A stretch of 39,578 nt of DNA from CALMEH01 sp964548225 (GCA_964548225.1 CAZJQP010000044.1:1-39578); one strand, 5' to 3'. Positions 30,628 through 39,578 are shown, counted from the first letter of the stretch. The notes: generated by a model from the letters alone, not told the origin. Made by a program: numbers and translations.

Positions 30628-30823
30628 AAAAGACGAGATTTTCGTAGTGTTTCAAACGTGATGCTGTAAAAAAAATATCTTCGGAATAAGTGATAAGTGA
30701 AAAATGAAAAGTTAAACGCAAGGGGCAACTATCACTTCTCACTTATTCTGAAGAAAATAATGAGAAAAAAAATCGTTCAGCATCACTTTTGAGACACGAC
30801 CGAGATTTTCGTTCTCGTCTTTT
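30628..30823. mobile_element. MITE-like inverted-repeat element with inner hairpin
   Basis: The outer arms start AAAAGACGAG and end GTGATGCTG (30628-30666). The complement, CAGCATCAC to CTCGTCTTTT, lies at 30778-30823. The arms differ by a few small gaps. The inner arms are GAATAAGTGATAAGTGA (30684-30700) and TCACTTCTCACTTATTC (30732-30748). The 196-bp element is non-coding and fills most of the 428-nt gap between two minus-strand secreted-protein genes. No target duplication is clear. Confidence 0.55.
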
Positions 30824-30898
30824 GCTTGCTCGTTTTTGCCGAAGTATTATTCCAGCAATCTTTCAAGACCTTTGTTACAGCTTCCGACTTGGGTGAAA

Positions 30899-33766
30899 TT
30901 AAAAGGCAATAAAGTTCAAATCGGTTATATCCTCACTCAAAGTAATCGCTTGCGGATTAAATTGAAAACGCTTGGAATTGACGCTGATAACTACCGTCTG
31001 TCCCGCTTCTAAACCTTCAAAATTATAATAACCGAAAGTCGAAGTGCGGACGGAAATCGTTTCGCCGTTTGCTTTTGTCAAAGTAACGATTGCGTTACGC
31101 AAACCTATGTCATTAGTCATTACTCTTCCGCCGATTGAAACACCAGCGGAGGTCGGCGCAAGCACATCATTAATAAAGAAGTAGGATGCTCCCTGATCAA
31201 CCGCCGCCGGAGTGAAATTGTTTTCATTCAGCGGATTAGAAACAGCGGAATCGGAAAGCCAAGCTCCGATGACGAATTTATCGCCGCTAACCGCAACACT
31301 AATGCCAAAAAGGTCATTTGCCGTGCCGTTTGAAGCGTTTAGTTTCTGCTGTTGATGCCAAATTCCGTTTATGCGTGTGAAAAAATATGCCGAGCCTTGA
31401 TTCACATTCGCGCCAACGTCGTCCTGCGAAGCTCCGATGATGATTGTGTCGCCGTTAATTGCCACACTAATTCCGAAAAAATCGCTCGCACCGCCGTCGG
31501 AAGCCGTCAGTTTTTGCTGTTGCGTCCAAGTTGTGCCTGACCTGTTGAAAACGTAAGCCGAACCCGCGCCGACGACCGTGCCGACATCGGCGAAATACGC
31601 GCCGACCAATGCCGTATCACCGCTGATGGCAACGTCTCTGCCAAAATTATCAACGGTTACGCCGTCTGAAGCCGTGAGTTTTGCTTGTTGTGTCCACACC
31701 GCGCCGGAGCGGACGAAAATGTAAGCCGAACCCTGGTCGGTATTTGTGCCGACATCGTCAAGCGATGCGCCGATGATGACGGTATTACCGCTGATTTCGA
31801 GGTCAACACCGAAAGCGTCATTTGCCGCACCGTCCGAAGCCGTCAGTTTTGTTTGCTCCGTCCAAGTCGTGCCGCTTCGTGTGAAAACGTAAGCCGCGCC
31901 TTGGTCAGTGTTCGCGCCGACATCATCAGTGTGAGCACCGACGATTGCCGTATCACCGAAAATCGTTACGCCGAAACCGAAAAAGTCGCTTGCCGCACCG
32001 TCCGAAGCGGTTAATTGTGCCTGCTGTGTCCAAGTCGTTCCTGAACGAACGAAAATATACGCCGCGCCTTGATCTATATTTGAGCCGACATCGTTTCGAT
32101 GCGAGCCGACAATGACCGTATCGCCGTAAATCGCCGTATCAACTCCGAAAAAATCACTTGCCGCGCCGTCCGAAGCAGTCAGTTTTGCTTGTTGTGTCCA
32201 AGTCGTGCCTGTGCGAACAAAAATATAAGCCGCGCCTTGATTGGCATTTGCGCCGACATCTGCATTTAGCGAGCCAATGATTGCCGTGTTTCCGCTGATT
32301 GAAACGGCACCGCCGAATTGGTCATTTGCTGCACCGTCCGAAGCGACTTTCTGAGATTCCTGCGACCAAGTTTGGCTTAAAATCCGAAAAGCATAAACCG
32401 AACCTTGGTCAGCATTTGCTCCAACATCATCAAGAGCCGCGCCGACTAAAATATTACCACTTTCAATAGCAACGCTGTTGCCCAATGTGTCTGTTGCCGC
32501 CCCATCTGCGGAAACTAACTGAGTTTGTCTTGCCCAAGTTGCGCCGTCCGTTTGGAAATAAACATCTGCTGAACCTTGGGCAAGATTTTCCCCGATATTA
32601 TCAAAATACGACCCGATAACCACCGCGTATCCACTAATTGCCACACTAATGCCGAATCGGGCATTTACTGCACCTTGCGGATTAATAAGCTGTGCTTGTT
32701 GTGTCCAAACCGTGCTGTTGCGGACGAAAATATAAGCCGCGCCTTGGTCGGCATTTGCCCCAATATCATTGGCATATGCACCGACAACGACAATTTCTCC
32801 GCTGATTGAAACCGCAAAACCGAATTGGTCGTTTGCCGCGCCGTCCGAAGCTGTGAGTTTGGTTTGCTGAGTCCACATCGTTCCTGAGCGAACAAAAATA
32901 TAAGCCGAGCCTTGATTGGGATTTGTGCTGACATCATCATTGGGAGAGCCGATGATTGCTGTGTTTCCATTTAGCGAAACGTCGTAACCGAATATGTCGT
33001 CCGCCGTGCCGTCCGAGGCGGTTAATTGTGCCTGCTGTGTCCAAACTGCACCTGAACCGACAAAAATATAAGCCGAACCTTGATTAGCATTTGCGCCAAC
33101 ATCATTCGAATATGCGCCGACGACTACGGTATTGCCGTAAATCGAAACGCTATAACCGAACTGATCGCCAGCCGCGCCGTCCGAAGCCGTGAGTTTGGTT
33201 TGCTGAATCCAGAGTGAGCCTGTTCGTGCGAAAATATAAGCCGAACCTCGATCGGCATTCGCGCCAATATCGTCTAAATATGAGCCAACGACTACCGTAT
33301 TATCGTAAATTGCTACGTCAATACCGAAACGGTCATTGATTGCGCCGTCAGCCGCAGTCAATTTAGCTTGCGCGTTCCAAGTCGTGCCGTTGCGAACGAA
33401 AATATAAGCTGAACCTTGCTCATTGTTTGTGCCGACATTATTTAAATATGAACCGACAATTGCCGTATCGCCACTGATTGCAACGCTGACTCCGAATTTA
33501 TCGGTTGCCAAACCGTCCGAAGCCGTGAGTTTTATGTTTTGCCCGATTGCGTCTGCGGTCGAAGATTGTCCGTCTTCTTTGCGGGCGACTTTGACCGCCT
33601 CCATCAACGAGTCATATTGTCCCGCTTCTTTTAGCTTTTCGACTGCCTTGTCTCCACGCAGAGTTGGCAAAGCATCGTTAGAAATCGTCTGTCCAAAGGT
33701 TGAAGAATTGGCGAAAACTAACCCTGAAACGAAAATCCCAATCAATAATAAACATTTATTTTTCAT
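30899..33766 (-). CDS. Secreted FG-GAP (integrin-like) repeat protein with C-terminal regulatory-like beta domain
   Basis: A 955-residue exported protein. The signal peptide (about 1-26) ends NSSTFGQ. From about residue 78 there are 14 tandem units of about 56 residues. A typical unit reads KLTASDGAANDQFG, then ISGDTAIVGS, DDVGANADQGSAYIF and WTQQ. This is the FG-GAP type that builds a beta-propeller. The C-terminal about 80 residues (VSIGGRVMTNDIGLRNAIVTLTKANGE...STFGYYNFEGLEAGQTVVI) form a carboxypeptidase-regulatory/CNA-B-like sandwich. It probably serves adhesion or surface structure. Fourteen units suggest two seven-bladed propellers, an inference. It is separated from the response regulator upstream by a terminator and element B. 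Confidence 0.85.
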   Translation of the reverse strand: MKNKCLLLIGIFVSGLVFANSSTFGQTISNDALPTLRGDKAVEKLKEAGQYDSLMEAVKVARKEDGQSSTADAIGQNIKLTASDGLATDKFGVSVAISGDTAIVGSYLNNVGTNNEQGSAYIFVRNGTTWNAQAKLTAADGAINDRFGIDVAIYDNTVVVGSYLDDIGANADRGSAYIFARTGSLWIQQTKLTASDGAAGDQFGYSVSIYGNTVVVGAYSNDVGANANQGSAYIFVGSGAVWTQQAQLTASDGTADDIFGYDVSLNGNTAIIGSPNDDVSTNPNQGSAYIFVRSGTMWTQQTKLTASDGAANDQFGFAVSISGEIVVVGAYANDIGANADQGAAYIFVRNSTVWTQQAQLINPQGAVNARFGISVAISGYAVVIGSYFDNIGENLAQGSADVYFQTDGATWARQTQLVSADGAATDTLGNSVAIESGNILVGAALDDVGANADQGSVYAFRILSQTWSQESQKVASDGAANDQFGGAVSISGNTAIIGSLNADVGANANQGAAYIFVRTGTTWTQQAKLTASDGAASDFFGVDTAIYGDTVIVGSHRNDVGSNIDQGAAYIFVRSGTTWTQQAQLTASDGAASDFFGFGVTIFGDTAIVGAHTDDVGANTDQGAAYVFTRSGTTWTEQTKLTASDGAANDAFGVDLEISGNTVIIGASLDDVGTNTDQGSAYIFVRSGAVWTQQAKLTASDGVTVDNFGRDVAISGDTALVGAYFADVGTVVGAGSAYVFNRSGTTWTQQQKLTASDGGASDFFGISVAINGDTIIIGASQDDVGANVNQGSAYFFTRINGIWHQQQKLNASNGTANDLFGISVAVSGDKFVIGAWLSDSAVSNPLNENNFTPAAVDQGASYFFINDVLAPTSAGVSIGGRVMTNDIGLRNAIVTLTKANGETISVRTSTFGYYNFEGLEAGQTVVISVNSKRFQFNPQAITLSEDITDLNFIAF

Positions 33767-33900
33767 TAAATTTTTCCTTATTTTAGCTGAATTACATCTG
33801 ACACAATTAAGTTACGATAAGGCGAAACGGCTTGGCACTAACCAAATGGATAGAATTGAAAAATATTTTTTTCGAGTGATTTTCGGGGAGCTTTAAAGAT

Positions 33901-33927
33901 AAAAAAGCGGTCTTTTTTTGACCGCTT
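33901..33927 (-). terminator. Intrinsic terminator for the two-component operon
   Basis: On the minus strand, AAGCGGTC (33927-33920), a 7-A loop and GACCGCTT (33912-33905) are followed by a T-run. It lies downstream of the response-regulator gene, beyond element B, and before the FG-GAP gene start. Confidence 0.75.
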
Positions 33928-33934
33928 CAAATGG

Positions 33935-34193
33935 ATTACTCACGTTATGCAGTTTTTTTTCAGCCCGTGAAACGGGCGACGGCATAAAGCCCCGTGCGTC
34001 AGCGCGGGGAAATTTGACAATCAAGCCGCGAAGCTATCGAAGATAGCGACAGCCGTTAATTTTCAATCGGCTGTCGCCCGTTTCACGGGCTTTATGTTTT
34101 GTGTTTGCATTTGTTCCCCGTGCTTTCGCACGGGGCTTTACGCTGACACCCGCTATCGCGGGTTAAAACTAAAAATCGCTTAACGTAAGTGAT
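33935..34193. mobile_element. MITE-like hairpin cluster (element B), related to element A
   Basis: A 259-bp non-coding element. The outer arms are ATTACTCACGTTATGCAGT (33935-33953) and ATCGCTTAACGTAAGTGAT (34175-34193), complementary at 14 of 19 positions, each next to T- or A-runs. Inside are hairpins GCCCG-tgaaa-CGGGC, a CCCCGTGC/GCGCGGGG-type stem, GCTATC-gaa-GATAGC, CGACAGCCG/CGGCTGTCG, GCCCG-tttca-CGGGC, CCCCGTGC-tttc-GCACGGGG and ACCCGC-tatc-GCGGGT. The order of the last three matches the right half of element A. Confidence 0.6.
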
Positions 34194-34210
34194 TTTTTTG
34201 AAAAAAAAGA

Positions 34211-34861
34211 TTAATCCAAAAACCTCTCGCGCAAGGCTTTGGCAACGGCATCTGTTTTGGAATGAACTTGCAGTTTGTCGTAAATGCGATTCATATGGAA
34301 CTTGATGGTGTGATAGGTAACGCCCAATTTTTTGGCGGCAGTCGTAAAATTATAGCCTTCAACCAACAGCTTCAAAACCCTTGATTCGTGCGGCGTTAAG
34401 TCATAATCAACCCTTTCCGGCGGGCGAAATTCGCGGAACAGACGAATCACTTTGGCGGCAACTTCGGGCGACATCGGCGCACCGCCGGAAACGGCTTCGC
34501 GCAATGCGCCGAGCAATTTTTCGGGCGGCGTTCCTTTGAGCAAATAACCGCACGCACCCGCGCAAATCGCGTCGAAAATGCGGTCGTCGTCGTCATAGAC
34601 CGTCAACACTAAAACAATCAAATCGGGAAACATTTCCTTTAATTTGATAGTTCCTTCAATCCCGCTCATCACGGGCAAGCCGATGTCAGTCAAAACCAAA
34701 TCCGGCATTTCGTATTTCGCCCGCGACAGAGCTTCTTCCATCGAGCGAAAACTGCCCGTGCATTTAAAGCCTTCGGTGTAATTGATCAAAGTCGTCAAGC
34801 CGTCGCGCAATTCGCGCTGGTCTTCGACAATCATTGTTTTGTAAATCGCTTGGTTTTCCAT
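34211..34861 (-). CDS. NarL/LuxR-family response regulator
   Basis: A 216-residue two-component regulator from ATG 34861 (a GTG one codon earlier is also possible). The receiver domain (about 6-120) has the acidic pair ED, the phospho-acceptor D59 in DLVLTDIGLP (D60 if counted from the GTG), and the conserved T and K positions (VLVLTVYD, GYLLKG). The C-terminal helix-turn-helix (about 150-210) has LTPHESRVLKLLVEGYNFTTAAKKLGVTYHTIKFHMNRIYDKL, the LuxR DNA-binding fold. It starts 12 nt after the histidine kinase gene, so the two form a cotranscribed pair. Its targets are unknown. Confidence 0.95.
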   Translation of the reverse strand: MENQAIYKTMIVEDQRELRDGLTTLINYTEGFKCTGSFRSMEEALSRAKYEMPDLVLTDIGLPVMSGIEGTIKLKEMFPDLIVLVLTVYDDDDRIFDAICAGACGYLLKGTPPEKLLGALREAVSGGAPMSPEVAAKVIRLFREFRPPERVDYDLTPHESRVLKLLVEGYNFTTAAKKLGVTYHTIKFHMNRIYDKLQVHSKTDAVAKALRERFLD

Positions 34862-34873
34862 CACAAATTAATT

Positions 34874-37800
34874 TTACCCGTCTTTTTTGCTGTTGTCGCT
34901 AACCATTTGGTTAGCGACAAAATTGTTTTCAGGCATTGCCGCAAACGGAGTTTTTAATGTCATAACAGTTCCGTTTTGATTTGAAATGATTTCACAAATT
35001 CCGCCCAAATCCTTTGCCCGCCGCCGTATATTAATCAAACCGTTACCGCCTTTGTCGGGCGAAAAACTTTCCACCAAAACCTTTTCCGTGTCAAAACCGC
35101 GCCCGTCATCGGCGATTTTGACAAAAATTTCGCTTTTGTGCAGTTCAAAAATTATCTCGACATTCTTTGCGTCTGAATGTCGGACAATGTTGTTGATACA
35201 TTCTTTGAAAATCGCAAAAACTTCGCGCCGGATGTTTGCACCGAGTTGGATTTTTTCTTCGGAATCAGGCGTTTCAAATTCAAAATCAATCTCTCCGGCA
35301 GTCAGCACGTCCGAAGCAAAACGGCGCATTCTGAAAATGAGTTCGCGCAAAGAATCCTTGCGCGGATTAATCGCCCAAACAATGTCGCTCATCGCTTCGA
35401 CCAATTCGTTTGAAACAGTCGAAATACTTTCCAAAGGCTCGACTGAAATTGTTTTTTTCTCCAAAATCTCGCGCCGCGCTACGCCCGAAAGAACCGAAAT
35501 CTGCGTTAGGCTTGATCCGATGTCATCGTGCAAATCGGTGGCGATGCGAGTGCGGACTTTTTGCAATTCGGCAAGCCGTTCCTGACGTTCTTTGCTTAAT
35601 CTTTCTTCAGTTTCTTTGGCTTCGGTCAAAGCCGCGTTGACACGCTCCAGATTTCTGATTCGATAATGGTAAAATGAATAAGCAATGAGACCTAAAACCA
35701 CTATTGACAACGAAATAAACCACCATCTTTGCCAAATTGGTCGGGCAATTGCGAACGAAACGGTTGCCGAATTTTCGCTCAAAACGCCATCGGCAGTAAC
35801 GGCTCTGACCGCGAAATTATAAGTTCCGGGCGACAAATTAAAATCAACTGTGCGCTGCTGATTGGGAGGACTCCAATCCTGTTCGCCGAGCTTGTATTGA
35901 TAGCGCAAATTTTCTCCGGCTTCAAAGGAAATAGCAAAAAATCCGATTTGGATTTGTCGTTCGTCCGAATTAAGTTCGAGATTTTTGATTTCCTTTTCAC
36001 CCAATTCCGAAACGGGTTGCGGCTTGCCGTTGATGGCGATGCTGTCAATAAAAATCGGCGGCGGGGCGGCTGCTTTTTCCTCTTTTGGCGTGTATTTCAT
36101 CAACGAAGTTCCCGAAGAAAACCACAAATTTCCGGTGACATCTGCATAACACATCACAACCAAATTAGTGGGCAAACCATCGGTCTGAGTAAAGATTTTG
36201 ATGCGCTCGGTGTCGGGTTCGATGCGATTGATGCCTTTCCCCGTGGTGGCGTAAAGTCTGCCGAATTTGTCTTTTGTCAAACAATTCGTTTGATTGCTCG
36301 AAAGTCCGTTTGACATCGAAAAGTTGGTAAAAACAGGCGTTTCGTCATTCGGATTATCCACCCGAAAAAGTCCGCGACTGGAAGTTGAAAACCACAAACG
36401 CCCACGCTCATCGTTCAAAAATCTGGAAACAAAATTTCGCTGAATCAAACCTTCATTAGTAAAATCGCGGAACTTTCCGTCTTTGAAGCGGAAAATTTGC
36501 CCGAAAAAAAAGCCAATCCAGATGTTTCCTGCCGCATCTTCGCCAAACGAAATTGCGCCGCTGCCTTTCGGCAAACCGTAGTCGAAAGTGTAGCGGTGAA
36601 TTTTGTCCGATGCTTTTTCCCAACGCAGCAGAGAGTTTTCGGCGGTCAGCGCGGAAATCCAAACATCGCCGCGCGAATCCTCGAAAACGCCGATTATCTC
36701 GTTACTGTAAAATCCGTCAGCCGTAGTGTAAATTTTCTTTGGCTCAGTGCGCGATAGATCTTTGAAATCGGCAATTTGCGGAAACCTGAACAAGCCGTTA
36801 ACAGTGGAAAGCCAAAATTCTCCGTCCCGCGACTGCAAATCATAATAACCGCCGGTCCAATATCTTCCCTTTGAATCGGTAATTTCAACCTCGTCAATTT
36901 TTTTATCGTTAATGCGGACGAGTTTTTTACTTTCCGCGCTGAGAAAAACTTCGCCGTTTTTATTGCCGAAAATATTACCAATCTGATATTTGGGAAAACC
37001 GTCCTTTTCGTCAAAAGTATAAAAACTGTCGGGCGAATAGCGAGCCACGCCTTTGGCTTGAATCGAAAACCAAATAGTTTGATCTTTTTTGACCGCCAAC
37101 CCAATGATGTCGCTTTCTAACGGCAGAAATTTTAATTCGTTTTCTTTGGCGTTGGGATTAAATCGAAAAAGTTTTCCGCCGGATGCGACAAATATTGTGT
37201 CATCAGTATCTTGAACAATAGCGTTAGAAAAGCCGTTCAAAAACAACCCGTCTTTTTTGGTGTAAAGATTTTTTAGCACGGGTTTGTTGTTTTGAATGGA
37301 AAAAACTCTGATGCCGAGGTCGTGACCACCCGAATTTATCCAGATGTTGCCGTCCTTATCCTCGAAAAAAAACTTGCCGCCCGGTTCGCTGATTTTTTCA
37401 ACCTCGCCGTTTTTCGAGATTCGATAAATAAAAAACGACATTGCAAACCAGACATCTCCGCGCGAATCGGTAAAAAGCGTTCCCGACACATCATTTTTGT
37501 CAATGGTAAACCGCGAGTCTTCAACCTTTTGAAATTGCCAGTCATCAGTGGTTTTGATGAATCGGTAAAGATTGTATCTGGTTGAGGCATAAATGTTTCC
37601 GTTCCCGTCCTGAGTCATCGAAACAACATTTTTGGCGAGCGTCAGATTCGGATCGTTTGGAGGAATATATGTTTTGAACATTGGCGGCTCAGAGGAATTT
37701 TGCACAAGTTCATTTTTGATAATGTCCCACCGATACGCTTTGCCTTTCGGATTAAAAACCGTCAAACCATTCGGGGTTGCAATCAAAAAATCTCCGTCTC

Positions 37801-38089
37801 TTGTTTCCAAAAAATCGTCAATACTGCGATGCGGCAAGCCGTCTTCCTGTGTGTAGTTTTTGAACTTATAACCGTCAAAACGCGAGATGCCTTCAGCGGT
37901 GCAAAACCACAAAAAACCGTGCGAATCCGCCACAATTTTATTGACCACATCATTTGCCAAACCATCGGCAGAGGTATAGATTTTAAGTGGCAGTTTTTCG
38001 GCGCGAACAGCAAAGCAAAAGAGAAATACCGGATACAAAACCGCCAAAAATAGAAGATATTTCGTTTTTAAGATTTTTCCTTCGCGCAT
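34874..38089 (-). CDS. Periscope-type sensor histidine kinase
   Basis: A 1071-residue membrane kinase; the start is set at ATG 38089, giving a clear signal peptide (KTKYLLFLAVLYPVFLFCFAVRA). An upstream TTG is less likely. The periplasmic part (about 30-680) is a double seven-bladed beta-propeller of Reg_prop repeats (ADSHGFLWFCTAEGISRFDGYKF; EDGLPHRSIDDFLETRDGDFLIAT; and others). The Y_Y_Y domain follows (about 700-785, RYQYKLGEQDWSPP... GTYNFAVRA), then one transmembrane helix (WWFISLSIVVLGLIAYSFY). The cytoplasmic HisKA_3 domain has the phospho-acceptor H854 in DLHDDIG, and the ATPase domain has N, G1 and G2 boxes (KECINNIVRHSDA, DDGRGFD, GGNGLINIRRRA). It likely phosphorylates the adjacent regulator; the ligand is unknown. 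Confidence 0.94.
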   Translation of the reverse strand: MREGKILKTKYLLFLAVLYPVFLFCFAVRAEKLPLKIYTSADGLANDVVNKIVADSHGFLWFCTAEGISRFDGYKFKNYTQEDGLPHRSIDDFLETRDGDFLIATPNGLTVFNPKGKAYRWDIIKNELVQNSSEPPMFKTYIPPNDPNLTLAKNVVSMTQDGNGNIYASTRYNLYRFIKTTDDWQFQKVEDSRFTIDKNDVSGTLFTDSRGDVWFAMSFFIYRISKNGEVEKISEPGGKFFFEDKDGNIWINSGGHDLGIRVFSIQNNKPVLKNLYTKKDGLFLNGFSNAIVQDTDDTIFVASGGKLFRFNPNAKENELKFLPLESDIIGLAVKKDQTIWFSIQAKGVARYSPDSFYTFDEKDGFPKYQIGNIFGNKNGEVFLSAESKKLVRINDKKIDEVEITDSKGRYWTGGYYDLQSRDGEFWLSTVNGLFRFPQIADFKDLSRTEPKKIYTTADGFYSNEIIGVFEDSRGDVWISALTAENSLLRWEKASDKIHRYTFDYGLPKGSGAISFGEDAAGNIWIGFFFGQIFRFKDGKFRDFTNEGLIQRNFVSRFLNDERGRLWFSTSSRGLFRVDNPNDETPVFTNFSMSNGLSSNQTNCLTKDKFGRLYATTGKGINRIEPDTERIKIFTQTDGLPTNLVVMCYADVTGNLWFSSGTSLMKYTPKEEKAAAPPPIFIDSIAINGKPQPVSELGEKEIKNLELNSDERQIQIGFFAISFEAGENLRYQYKLGEQDWSPPNQQRTVDFNLSPGTYNFAVRAVTADGVLSENSATVSFAIARPIWQRWWFISLSIVVLGLIAYSFYHYRIRNLERVNAALTEAKETEERLSKERQERLAELQKVRTRIATDLHDDIGSSLTQISVLSGVARREILEKKTISVEPLESISTVSNELVEAMSDIVWAINPRKDSLRELIFRMRRFASDVLTAGEIDFEFETPDSEEKIQLGANIRREVFAIFKECINNIVRHSDAKNVEIIFELHKSEIFVKIADDGRGFDTEKVLVESFSPDKGGNGLINIRRRAKDLGGICEIISNQNGTVMTLKTPFAAMPENNFVANQMVSDNSKKDG

Positions 38090-38293
38090 CCGAAAAATTT
38101 GCGGGTGATTATCGCAAAGTTTTACATAATTCGATTCGAGAAGCAACAGAACACTTCAAATGACCGAAACAATCAGGGTTTTTGCAAAGTCGGCACCGTC
38201 TCTGCTGATTTTTTGGCGGCTTTACAAAAAAACTGCAAAAATCCGCACACTTTATCAAATCCGGCGCGATTTGATTTGAAGAACCGCAAGATT

Positions 38294-38305
38294 TTGCTAT
38301 AAAAG
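38294..38305 (+). promoter_or_regulatory. Possible -10 region of the divergent membrane-protein gene
   Basis: TTGCTATAAAAG at 38294-38305 contains a TATAAA-like -10 box about 9 nt before the ATG at 38312. No convincing -35 is visible. The 222-nt divergent gap with the kinase gene otherwise shows no recognisable site. Confidence 0.25.
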
Positions 38306-38311
38306 TAGTGA

Positions 38312-39578
38312 ATGATTCTGACCTTTCTGCTAATTTTTCTGATAACCGCGAGCGGCTTGGCTCTGACCTATCTTTATGAAAGAGAAGATTCTCTGCTCGT
38401 GCGGCTGGCGGCGGGAAACGTCGTTGGCGCGGCTTTGTTTTCGCTCGTCGGGTTTTTGCTTGCGTCCGTTTTCGGACTTTCCGCAACAACGGTTTTGATT
38501 GCTTTGGTAATTTCAATTTCGCCGCTTGCGCTTTTTGTGCGGGCGGATTTTCAGAAACAGTTTAAGGCGAATCTGAACAAAGCGAAAGGGAAATTGGATG
38601 GCGCGAATTTTAAGAAATTTCTGCGATTCGGCTATTATGTTTTCTTTTTCGTGTTGTTTTGGCTGTTTTTTGAACGCGCAATGATTGAAACTTCGCAAGG
38701 AATTTTCACGGGCGGTTCAAACAATCTCGGCGATTTGCCGTTTCACCTGGGCGCGATTTTCGGTTTTACGGATGGCAACAATTTTCCGCCGCAAAATCCG
38801 TCGTTTGCGAACGCGAAATTTACTTATCCGTTTATGGCGGATTTTCTCACAGCGGCTTTTATTAAACTCGGCGCAAATGTCCGCGAAGCAATGTTTTTGC
38901 AGAATGTCTTTTTTGCATTTTCATTACTTGTTTTGCTCGAAAGATTCGTTTTCAAACTGACAAACAATCGCTTGGCGGCAAAAATCGCGCCGGTTTTGCT
39001 GTTTTTCAGCGGCGGATTGGGATTTGTGTGGTTGGCGAAAGATTTCTGGCAATCGGGACAATCTTTTTTCGATTTTATCTGGAAGATTCCATACGATTAC
39101 ACCTTGCGGGAAGACAAATTTCGTTGGGGAAATTCGATGATTGTGCTGTTTCTGACGCAGAGAAGTCTTTTGCTCGGAATGCCTTTGACGCTGATTGCTT
39201 TGAGCAAATTGTGGAATATTTTTACCACAGATAATTTAGAAGAGGAGAAGAGAAGAAAAAGAGAAGAAGAGATAAAAACGAACCAAAAATCTCCCTTTCT
39301 TCCTTTCTTCCTTTCTCCCTTTCTTGTTGGTTTAATTGCGGGAATGCTTCCGTTGATTCATTTGCATAGCCTCGTCGTTTTGTTCGTTGTTTGCACGTTT
39401 TTATTTATCTTGAAGCCTGAGAAATGGCGCGAATGGATTGCGTTCGGCGCAGGAGTTTGCGTGATTGCGATTCCCGAACTGATTTGGGCAATGACAGGAA
39501 GCGCAACCAAAACGAGTGAATTTATCGCGTTTCATTTCGGCTGGGACGCGGGCGAAACGAATATCTTTTGGTTTTGGC
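38312..39578 (+). CDS. Multi-pass membrane protein, possibly GT-C-type glycosyltransferase (partial, 3' end missing)
   Basis: The frame is open from ATG 38312 (MILTFLLIFLITASGLALTYLYERED) to the window end, 422 codons. Many hydrophobic segments indicate at least eight transmembrane helices. After the third comes an extracytoplasmic loop GGSNNLGDLPFHLGAIFGFTDG, with NFPPQNPSFANAKFTYPFMADF. The LGDLPFH acidic-histidine pattern followed by an NFPP/YPF segment resembles lipid-linked sugar transferases of the GT-C/PMT fold, a family-level guess only. An in-frame purine/pyrimidine repeat (39236-39325) encodes a charged loop LEEEKRRKREEEIKTNQKSP. It is divergent from the kinase gene. Confidence 0.7.
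   Translation, partial: MILTFLLIFLITASGLALTYLYEREDSLLVRLAAGNVVGAALFSLVGFLLASVFGLSATTVLIALVISISPLALFVRADFQKQFKANLNKAKGKLDGANFKKFLRFGYYVFFFVLFWLFFERAMIETSQGIFTGGSNNLGDLPFHLGAIFGFTDGNNFPPQNPSFANAKFTYPFMADFLTAAFIKLGANVREAMFLQNVFFAFSLLVLLERFVFKLTNNRLAAKIAPVLLFFSGGLGFVWLAKDFWQSGQSFFDFIWKIPYDYTLREDKFRWGNSMIVLFLTQRSLLLGMPLTLIALSKLWNIFTTDNLEEEKRRKREEEIKTNQKSPFLPFFLSPFLVGLIAGMLPLIHLHSLVVLFVVCTFLFILKPEKWREWIAFGAGVCVIAIPELIWAMTGSATKTSEFIAFHFGWDAGETNIFWFW
39236..39325. repeat. In-frame AGAAGAG / CTTTCTTC inverted repeat within the membrane-protein gene
   Basis: GAAGAGGAGAAGAGAAG-type words (39236-39272) face CTTTCTTC words repeated four times with an 8-nt period (about 39293-39325). The two halves are roughly complementary and lie in frame with no stop. 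It looks like one of the gap repeats inserted in a coding sequence. Confidence 0.55.

Noticed and set aside
31352..32809. Open frames on the plus strand within the FG-GAP gene (61-109 codons)
   Set aside because: They mirror the periodic repeats of the minus-strand gene and have no independent features.

Overview
The window looks like a chromosomal piece of an Acidobacteriota genome, probably class Blastocatellia. This is an inference from protein style: two-component kinases with periscope (Reg_prop/Y_Y_Y) sensors, FG-GAP/VCBS repeat secreted proteins, an M13 peptidase, TonB-family and TPR/carboxypeptidase-regulatory proteins, and a moderately AT-rich composition. Ten Ns at 8739-8748 show that it is a scaffolded draft assembly.

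Region 1 (1-13190) is the conserved translation/transcription cluster, all on the plus strand: the 3' end of tuf, rpmG, tRNA-Trp, secE, nusG, rplK, rplA, rplJ, rplL, rpoB and rpoC, closed by a clear intrinsic terminator. RpoB carries an extra segment of about 60 residues with four cysteine pairs, apparently two zinc ribbons. Several gaps hold RNA hairpins that may regulate the operon (rplK-rplA, rplJ-rplL, rplL-rpoB).

Region 2 (13190-24780) holds accessory genes. In order they are a TPR lipoprotein, a MITE-like hairpin cluster, an M13 metallopeptidase preceded by a 9 x 21-bp tandem array, a PlsC acyltransferase, a TonB-domain protein, an HD phosphohydrolase, a TPR protein, a POT peptide transporter, a small membrane protein and a cupin-like protein of unknown function.

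Region 3 (24800-27860) contains the most striking locus: a tRNA(CAU) gene split in its anticodon loop by a group I intron of about 603 nt, with an HNH endonuclease gene on the opposite strand filling the P1 loop. Next come two small cysteine-rich secreted proteins (possible metal binders) and the ATPase ychF.

Region 4 (28011-39578) holds two large secreted beta-propeller/FG-GAP proteins, a second MITE-like hairpin cluster, a NarL-type response regulator with its periscope histidine kinase, and the 5' part of a multi-pass membrane protein that runs off the window.

A thread through the whole window is a family of gap-filling inverted repeats built from short (about 7-nt) words, with a different word at each locus. 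They sit in most gaps of the ribosomal/RNAP operon and elsewhere. In at least two places they have been absorbed into coding sequence: the signal peptide of the TonB-domain protein and a loop of the terminal membrane protein.
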